Shown here in pieces: positions 5,561 to 9,931 of a DNA stretch of 9,931 bases. The position numbers were made by a program, and so were the translations under genes. Every line of letters starts with the position of its first letter. Position 1 is the first letter of the stretch. Location: positions 1 to 9,931 of the forward strand of contig JAFSBF010000105.1 in assembly GCA_017441965.1 (NCBI GenBank). The letters are read 5' to 3'. Under the pieces are notes generated by a model, which did not search any database, was not told the origin of the DNA, and saw nothing but the letters and a program-made list of their open reading frames with translations. The DNA is from Clostridia bacterium (lineage in GTDB: Bacteria > Bacillota > Clostridia > UMGS1883).

Positions 5561-7924
5561 TGCCTTAAGATATTTTTTAATATCAGACACACCGACATAC
5601 TTTGTTGCCTCGCCGCCGCTTATTACAACGAGTGTGGGAGCCTGCTTTATTGAAAACTTTTCTACAAGCTCTGTATTTTCATTTGCAAGGAGCTTTTCAT
5701 ATTTTACCCCTGCTTTATCAAGTGCCGCACAGGCAATCTTGCAGTTAGGGCAGGTTGCTGTTGTGAAAAGATATACTGCATCAGTGAGGGCACATTCGCA
5801 CTTCTCCTCCTGAACATCCTCTACCTTTGCGCCGTCACGCTTAAGATGGGAATTTGCAATATCATAAACCTTACGGTCTTTATATTCCTGTGACTTACCG
5901 TCATTCCAGTTCTGTACAGGTCTATAATATCCCGTGATACGGCTGTAAACCTCTGTCGGAGAATTACACTCAGGGCAGGTATAAACCTCACCTGAAATAT
6001 ATCCGTGGTTTTTACATACAGAATATGTGGGAGAAAGCGTGTAGTAAGGAAGACTATAGTTTTCTGCAATCTTTCTTACAAGCTGTGCTGCAGCCTTCCA
6101 GTCAGGAAGCTTCTCACCCAAAAATGCGTGGAATACTGTACCCGATGTATAAAGTGTCTGAAGCTCGTCCTGAATATCAAGTGCAGTGAAAATATCCTCT
6201 GTATAGCCAACCGGCAAATGAGAGCTGTTTGTATAATAAGGTGTCTGGTCCTCATCCTTTGCCGCTGTTATAATGTCGGGGTAGTGCTTCAAATCGTGCT
6301 TTGCAAGACGGAATGCAGTAGACTCTGCAGGAGTTGCCTCAAGGTTATAGAGGTCACCGTATTCAACCTGATAGTCAGAAAGTCTCTCACGCATATGGTT
6401 AAGAACTTCCTTAGTAAATTCCTGAGTTTCTTTATGTGTAAGGTCAGCCTTAAGCCACTTCGCATTAAGACCAACCTCGTTCATACCAACAAGACCGATT
6501 GTAGAGAAATGGTTGTTAAATGTTCCAAGATATCTCTTTGTATAGGGATAAAGACCTGCATCAAGAAGCTTTGTGATAATGGTACGCTTTACCTTAAGTG
6601 AGCGTGCCGAAATATCCATCATTCTGTCAAGACGTGCATAGAAATCTTCCTTATCCTTTGCAAGATATGCAATTCTGGGCATATTGATTGTAACAACACC
6701 TACAGAACCTGTAGACTCACCGCTACCGAAGAAGCCGCCTGACTTTTTACGAAGCTCACGAAGGTCAAGACGGAGACGGCAGCACATACTTCTTACATCG
6801 CTCGGCTCCATATCGCTGTTGATGTAGTTTGAGAAATAAGGTGTACCGTATTTTGATGTCATCTCAAAGAGAAGACGGTTGTTTTCTGTGTCTGACCAGT
6901 CAAAATTACGTGTAATTGAATAGGTGGGAATAGGATACTGGAAACCTCTGCCGTTGGCATCACCCTCAATCATAATCTCGATGAATGCCTTATTTACCAT
7001 ATCCATTTCCTTCTGGCAATCCTTGTACTTAAAGTCAAGCTCTTTTCCGCCGACAATACAGTTAAGCTCTGCAAGGTCGTTTGGAACTACCCAGTCAAGA
7101 GTAATGTTTGAAAACGGCGCCTGTGTTCCCCATCTGCTGGGTGTGTTTACACCGTAGATAAAGGACTCAATACATTTTTTAACCTGCTCATAAGAAAGGT
7201 TGTCCACCTTTACAAACGGAGCGAGATATGTGTCAAATGATGAAAATGCCTGAGCACCTGCCCATTCATTCTGCATAATTCCAAGGAAGTTAACCATCTG
7301 GTTGCAAAGTGTTGCAAGGTGGCTTGCAGGTGCAGATGTAATCTTACCCGTAACACCGCCCAAGCCTTCCTGAATGAGCTGCTTAAGCGACCATCCTGCA
7401 CAGTAACCTGTCAGCATCGAAAGGTCGTGAATATGAATGTCTGCATTACGGTGTGCATTACCGATTTCGTCATCATATATTTCTGACAGCCAGTAGTTTG
7501 CCGTAATTGCACCTGAGTTACTTAAAATAAGTCCGCCTACAGAATACGTAACTGTGGAATTTTCCTTAACACGCCAGTCACTTATGTTAAGATAGTTGTC
7601 GATAATTGTCTTATAGTCAACCATCGTAGCATTAATATTACGGATTTTCTCCCTCTGACGGCGATAAAGGATGTATGCCTTTGATACATCGTCATAGCCT
7701 GCCTTGATAAGCACAGACTCAACGCTGTCCTGAATATGCTCCACCTCAATTTTGTTATCTTCAATCTTCGGCTCAAACTCTGCCGTTACCTTAAGGGCAA
7801 GAAAGTCAATTATGTCCTGATTAAATTGTCTCTGACAAGCTTCAAATGCACTCTGGATAGCTTCGCTGATTTTTGAAAGGTCAAAACTAACGAGCTTTCC
7901 GTCTCTTTTCACTACGTTATACAC
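5558..7924 (-). CDS. nrdD: Anaerobic (class III) ribonucleoside-triphosphate reductase with fused C-terminal redoxin
   Basis: A 788-residue glycyl-radical enzyme making dNTPs from NTPs without oxygen. Domains in order: ATP-cone (about 1-95, YNVVKRDGKLVSFD...RRQREKIR) for allosteric control; catalytic barrel from about 110 with HIHDLSMLTGYCAGWSL (Cys174), SMCCRLRLD (Cys381/382) and GSVGVVTINMPRI; Zn-binding candidates Cys637, Cys650 and Cys653; glycyl-radical loop SRITGYYRPVQNWN (Gly665 likely). A linker with KCEC (709/711) leads to a glutaredoxin/NrdH-like domain (about 715-788) with CPNC at 725-728 and a cis-Pro loop QAPTLVV. The GTG start at 7924 follows AGGAGGA by 6 bases. The frame stays open further upstream to an ATG at 8029, but that lies in the promoter. 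NrdR control is likely. The stop overlaps a MITE-like element. Confidence 0.95.
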   Translation of the reverse strand: MYNVVKRDGKLVSFDLSKISEAIQSAFEACQRQFNQDIIDFLALKVTAEFEPKIEDNKIEVEHIQDSVESVLIKAGYDDVSKAYILYRRQREKIRNINATMVDYKTIIDNYLNISDWRVKENSTVTYSVGGLILSNSGAITANYWLSEIYDDEIGNAHRNADIHIHDLSMLTGYCAGWSLKQLIQEGLGGVTGKITSAPASHLATLCNQMVNFLGIMQNEWAGAQAFSSFDTYLAPFVKVDNLSYEQVKKCIESFIYGVNTPSRWGTQAPFSNITLDWVVPNDLAELNCIVGGKELDFKYKDCQKEMDMVNKAFIEIMIEGDANGRGFQYPIPTYSITRNFDWSDTENNRLLFEMTSKYGTPYFSNYINSDMEPSDVRSMCCRLRLDLRELRKKSGGFFGSGESTGSVGVVTINMPRIAYLAKDKEDFYARLDRMMDISARSLKVKRTIITKLLDAGLYPYTKRYLGTFNNHFSTIGLVGMNEVGLNAKWLKADLTHKETQEFTKEVLNHMRERLSDYQVEYGDLYNLEATPAESTAFRLAKHDLKHYPDIITAAKDEDQTPYYTNSSHLPVGYTEDIFTALDIQDELQTLYTSGTVFHAFLGEKLPDWKAAAQLVRKIAENYSLPYYTLSPTYSVCKNHGYISGEVYTCPECNSPTEVYSRITGYYRPVQNWNDGKSQEYKDRKVYDIANSHLKRDGAKVEDVQEEKCECALTDAVYLFTTATCPNCKIACAALDKAGVKYEKLLANENTELVEKFSIKQAPTLVVISGGEATKYVGVSDIKKYLKA

Positions 7925-7930
7925 GATAAC

Positions 7931-7937
7931 TCCTCCT
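7931..7937 (-). promoter_or_regulatory. Ribosome binding site fixing the nrdD GTG start
   Basis: AGGAGGA, within AAAAAAGGAGGA on the minus strand, lies 6 bases before GTG 7922-7924. This decides against longer in-frame starts, whose extra residues are encoded by promoter and leader DNA and resemble no known part of NrdD. Confidence 0.85.
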
Positions 7938-7969
7938 TTTTTGATATATGTAAAAATTTTCAAAGCCAA

Positions 7970-7999
7970 AATGTGCACGATTTTTAATTCGTGCACATT
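7970..7999 (-). promoter_or_regulatory. Perfect palindrome at the nrdD transcription start
   Basis: AATGTGCACGA (7970-7980) and TCGTGCACATT (7989-7999) form a perfect 11-bp inverted repeat with an 8-base AT spacer. It begins 2 bases past the -10 and spans the predicted start site (about 7994). It may be a DNA operator, or, if transcription begins inside it, a shorter 5'-terminal RNA stem (GCACGA/TCGTGC) that protects the transcript. Confidence 0.6.
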
Positions 8000-8000
8000 C

Positions 8001-8029
8001 ATTATATAGTATATCTTGTATATTGTCAA
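8001..8029 (-). promoter_or_regulatory. Consensus sigma-A promoter of nrdD
   Basis: On the minus strand TTGACA (8024-8029), a 17-base spacer and TATAAT (8001-8006) match the housekeeping consensus at all twelve positions. The start site would be near 7994, about 70 bases before the GTG. A promoter this strong normally needs repression, consistent with the overlapping NrdR-like boxes. Confidence 0.9.
8006..8021 (-). promoter_or_regulatory. NrdR box 2 (proximal), inside the nrdD promoter spacer
   Basis: ATACAAGATATACTAT matches the published NrdR-box consensus acaCwATATATwGtgt at 12 of 16 positions by my count. It fills the spacer between -35 and -10, where a bound repressor would block polymerase. 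Its centre is 32 bp from the distal box. Confidence 0.65.
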
Positions 8030-8037
8030 CTATTTTT

Positions 8038-8053
8038 TTACAATATATTGTGT
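8038..8053 (-). promoter_or_regulatory. NrdR box 1 (distal), upstream of the nrdD -35
   Basis: ACACAATATATTGTAA matches the NrdR consensus at 14 of 16 positions and is nearly palindromic. The 16-bp gap to the proximal box gives the three-helical-turn spacing known for paired NrdR sites. It lies 8 bases upstream of the -35. NrdR, the ATP-cone and Zn-ribbon repressor of ribonucleotide reductase genes, is the inferred binder; its gene is not in the window. Confidence 0.8.
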
Positions 8054-8093
8054 CCAAATTTAAAAAAATGAAAAAACCGCATAATAGTGCAAT

Positions 8094-8786
8094 TTATACC
8101 CCTCTTATTTCTGCATTCGGTATAAATTTTGCCGCTACAGCGCGCATATTCTGCATTGTTTCGGGACTTACAGCGCAAAGTCCGTCTTCGATAAGGTCGC
8201 CCGAATCAACAAAATTCTGCAGATAATATTTATCTGCGCCCTTAATCCACTTTGCAATTTCCCCTATATCTTGTGGTGTGTGGAATTCGGCTACAACAGT
8301 GGTGCGAAATTCATACGGGATTTTTCCGGAGAGTAAAAACTCTACACTCTTTTCAATATTTCCTATATTAAGGTCTGTTATACCCGAAGTCACGGCATAT
8401 TTTTCTTTACAGTTTTTTATATCCATTGCCACGTAATCAATAAGCTTACTTTCTGCAAGCATAGTAAGCTTTTCGGGAAATGTGCCGTTTGTATCAAGCT
8501 TTACACTAAAGCCAAGCTCTTTTACCTTTTTTATAAAATCAGTAACCCCGCTTTGCATCAGCGGCTCACCGCCCGTAATACAGACCCCCCCTAAAATCCC
8601 CTGCCTTTTCCGGAGGAAATCAAGAATTTCATCCTCGTCATAGGAAACTACATTATCAATATGTGTTACAAGCGATGCATTATGGCAAAACGGGCAACGA
8701 AGATTGCACCCTGCAGTAAAAAGCGTGCAGGCAACCTTGCCCGGATAATCAAGCAACGTCAATTTCTGAAAACCATTAAATTTCAT
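8094..8786 (-). CDS. nrdG: Anaerobic ribonucleotide reductase activating protein (radical SAM)
   Basis: A 230-residue radical-SAM activase. It uses a 4Fe-4S cluster and S-adenosylmethionine to abstract hydrogen from a glycine of its partner, here presumably NrdD Gly665. Seen: KLTLLDYPGKVACTLFTAGC leading into CNLRCPFC (CxxxCxxC at Cys27/31/34) and GGEP at residues 73-76, the SAM-binding loop. The LLDYPGKVA/CPFCHN style matches the group of NrdG proteins longer than E. coli NrdG. It sits upstream of nrdD, with 169 bases between and a separate consensus promoter. GAGGA about 7 bases before the ATG supports the start. No convincing terminator follows, so read-through into nrdD is possible. Confidence 0.92.
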   Translation of the reverse strand: MKFNGFQKLTLLDYPGKVACTLFTAGCNLRCPFCHNASLVTHIDNVVSYDEDEILDFLRKRQGILGGVCITGGEPLMQSGVTDFIKKVKELGFSVKLDTNGTFPEKLTMLAESKLIDYVAMDIKNCKEKYAVTSGITDLNIGNIEKSVEFLLSGKIPYEFRTTVVAEFHTPQDIGEIAKWIKGADKYYLQNFVDSGDLIEDGLCAVSPETMQNMRAVAAKFIPNAEIRGV

Positions 8787-8810
8787 ACTTTGTCCTCACC
8801 TCACAAAACT

Positions 8811-8840
8811 ATTATATATCACACAAAACTTTTATGTCAA
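8811..8840 (-). promoter_or_regulatory. Consensus promoter of nrdG
   Basis: On the minus strand TTGACA (8835-8840), an 18-base spacer and TATAAT (8811-8816) are followed by a short leader of about 20 bases to the nrdG ATG. Both hexamers are perfect. I see no NrdR-box pair over it. Confidence 0.8.
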
Positions 8841-8844
8841 GATA

Positions 8845-8873
8845 TTCATATAAGTTCCTATTTATGACATACT
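8845..8873 (+). promoter_or_regulatory. Possible promoter of the FAD oxidoreductase
   Basis: TGACATACT gives an extended -10 (CATACT at 8868-8873), with TTCATA 17 bases upstream (8845-8850). Matches are partial. It is back to back with the nrdG promoter, and ATGTCA/TGACAT (8834-8839 and 8865-8870) form an inverted pair across the divergent region. Confidence 0.35.
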
Positions 8874-8895
8874 GAATAAAAAGGAGTGTGTTGTT

Positions 8896-9931
8896 ATGAT
8901 AAAATCAATATGGAGTGAAACCTCCTCCCTGCCACAGTTTGAAAAGCTTAAAGGAGAACACAAGACCGATGTTCTTGTTATCGGCGGCGGAATGTGCGGA
9001 CTTTTGTGCGCATATTATCTGAAAAAAGCAAATATAGACTATATCCTTGTTGAGGGAAACCGTATTGCATCGGGGATAACAAAAAACACTACGGCAAAAA
9101 TCACCTCCCAACATTCACTTATCTACGATAAAGCGACAAAAAGCTACGGAAAAGAAAAAGCGCAAATGTATCTTGATGCAAATAACCGTGCACTTTTGGA
9201 ATTTGAAAAGCTTTGCAAAAATATTGAATGTGATTTTTCAAAAAAGGATGCCTATACCTACTCCCTCACCGACAGAGAAAAAATTGAAAGAGAGGTGCGT
9301 GCTGTAAATGAGCTTGGCTTTGATGCGGAATTTGAAAAAAATCTTGAGCTTCCTTTCTCCGTTGCAGGTGCAATCAGATTTAAAAACCAGGCGCAGTTTA
9401 ATCCTCTTAAATTTATATCGGAGCTTTGCAGAGATTTAAACATATACGAAAATACCTTTGTACGCGACATTACACCAACATGCGGTGTAACAGACAGCGC
9501 AAAAATTAATTTCAAAAAAGTTATTGTGGCAACACATTTTCCGTTTATAAACAAGCACGGAAGTTATTTTTTAAAGCTTTATCAGCACCGCAGCTATGTC
9601 AGTGCATTTGAAAATATCCCGCTTGTAAATGCAATGTACGTTGACGAGGACAAGAAAGGGCTTTCCTTCAGCAGTTTTGATAACTTTCTCTTGATAGGAG
9701 GAGAAGGACACCGAACGGGAAAAGAAAGCGATGCGTGGGAAGGTATCAGGCGATTTGCAAAAAAACACTATGGCGATGTAACTCCAAAATACCAATGGGC
9801 AGCGCAGGATACAATGAGCCTTGACTCTATCCCTTACATCGGTCATTACTCAAAAAATACTCCCGATATGTATGTTGCCGCAGGCTTTAACAAATGGGGA
9901 ATGACCTCTTCTATGGTCAGTGCAATGCTTC
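8896..9931 (+). CDS. FAD-dependent oxidoreductase of the DAO (glycine oxidase/YhfW-like) family, partial
   Basis: The 345 residues in the window come from a gene that runs off the right edge. AAGGAG 9 bases before ATG 8896 fixes the start. The N-terminus has an FAD-binding Rossmann loop, DVLVIGGGMCGLLCAYYLKKA (GGG-x-x-G at 30-35), with LVE after it, then ITKNTTAKITSQHS (61-74). Later blocks include VATHFPFINKHGSYF, LLIGGEGHRTGK, IPYIGHYS and FNKWGMTSSM near the edge. These fit the DAO flavoprotein family that in Bacillus includes the YhfW-type proteins, many of which end in a Rieske 2Fe-2S domain. Whether this one does lies outside the window. The substrate is unknown. It is divergent from nrdG, so no operon link to dNTP synthesis is implied. 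Confidence 0.85.
   Translation, partial: MIKSIWSETSSLPQFEKLKGEHKTDVLVIGGGMCGLLCAYYLKKANIDYILVEGNRIASGITKNTTAKITSQHSLIYDKATKSYGKEKAQMYLDANNRALLEFEKLCKNIECDFSKKDAYTYSLTDREKIEREVRAVNELGFDAEFEKNLELPFSVAGAIRFKNQAQFNPLKFISELCRDLNIYENTFVRDITPTCGVTDSAKINFKKVIVATHFPFINKHGSYFLKLYQHRSYVSAFENIPLVNAMYVDEDKKGLSFSSFDNFLLIGGEGHRTGKESDAWEGIRRFAKKHYGDVTPKYQWAAQDTMSLDSIPYIGHYSKNTPDMYVAAGFNKWGMTSSMVSAML

Noticed and set aside
5432..5813. Plus-strand open frames of 73 and 108 residues within or entering the MITE-like element
   Set aside because: They run through the inverted-repeat structure and antisense to the nrdD redoxin, with no family similarity and no ribosome binding site. A repeated element can create such spurious frames.
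6005..6601. 198-residue open frame on the plus strand
   Set aside because: It is antisense to the nrdD core, Cys- and Leu-rich by complement, with no ribosome binding site and no recognisable family.
7925..8029. N-terminal extension of nrdD by 35 residues to an ATG at 8029
   Set aside because: The extra stretch is encoded by the -35/-10 promoter, the palindrome and the ribosome binding site itself. GTG 7924 has an ideal AGGAGGA 6 bases upstream and gives a standard ATP-cone N-terminus.
8060..8093. Terminator after nrdG
   Set aside because: T-runs are present, but the preceding GCACTATTATGC forms only about 3 pairs, too weak to support an intrinsic terminator.
8811..8840. NrdR box at the nrdG promoter
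   Set aside because: The AT-rich GTGTGATATAT has the half-site letters in the wrong arrangement and no second site 31-32 bp away.
8905..9846. Minus-strand open frames of 69-98 residues at the right end
   Set aside because: They are antisense to the FAD oxidoreductase, which has a clear ribosome binding site and FAD loop.

Overview
The window looks like chromosomal DNA from a low-to-moderate GC, strictly anaerobic Gram-positive bacterium, most likely class Clostridia. The reasons are strong AAGGAGG-type ribosome binding sites, near-consensus sigma-A promoters, an oxygen-sensitive class III ribonucleotide reductase with its radical-SAM activase, a YpsA-like SLOG protein and a DUF378 membrane protein. 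I cannot name the species. No rRNA, tRNA, CRISPR array, prophage or transposase gene was seen.

Layout. Bases 1-193 hold the 3' end of a plus-strand gene. Bases 194-433 are a hairpin-rich, repeat-bearing intergenic stretch. Bases 434-3259 are a tight minus-strand operon: two Gfo/Idh/MocA-type oxidoreductases followed by a short QueG-like 4Fe-4S protein. A small DUF378 membrane protein (minus) and a SLOG-family protein (plus) diverge from 3674-3802. The SLOG gene converges on trxB, and one perfect 19-bp hairpin touching both stop codons serves both. From 8786 down to 4354 on the minus strand lie nrdG, nrdD and trxB. At 8896 a plus-strand FAD oxidoreductase diverges from nrdG and runs off the end.

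The most informative part is the nrdG-nrdD-trxB block. nrdD encodes an ATP-cone, the class III reductase core, a glycyl-radical/Zn region and, fused at the C-terminus, a glutaredoxin/NrdH-like redoxin with a CPNC motif. NrdG would install the glycyl radical. TrxB, next downstream, is the obvious candidate to re-reduce the fused redoxin, which suggests a thioredoxin-type rather than formate-type anaerobic reductase. nrdD has a perfect TTGACA-N17-TATAAT promoter overlapped and flanked by two NrdR-box-like sites 32 bp apart, so NrdR repression is likely.

nrdD and trxB are separated by a 276-bp element with 27-bp terminal inverted repeats and TA at both ends, which I read as a MITE-like insertion. 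It sits inside the nrdD stop codon. Removing one TA and the element restores GCA-TAA followed closely by the trxB ribosome binding site. This is the most novel observation here: a non-coding mobile element apparently inserted into a stop codon of an operon without changing the protein, now forming the trxB leader.
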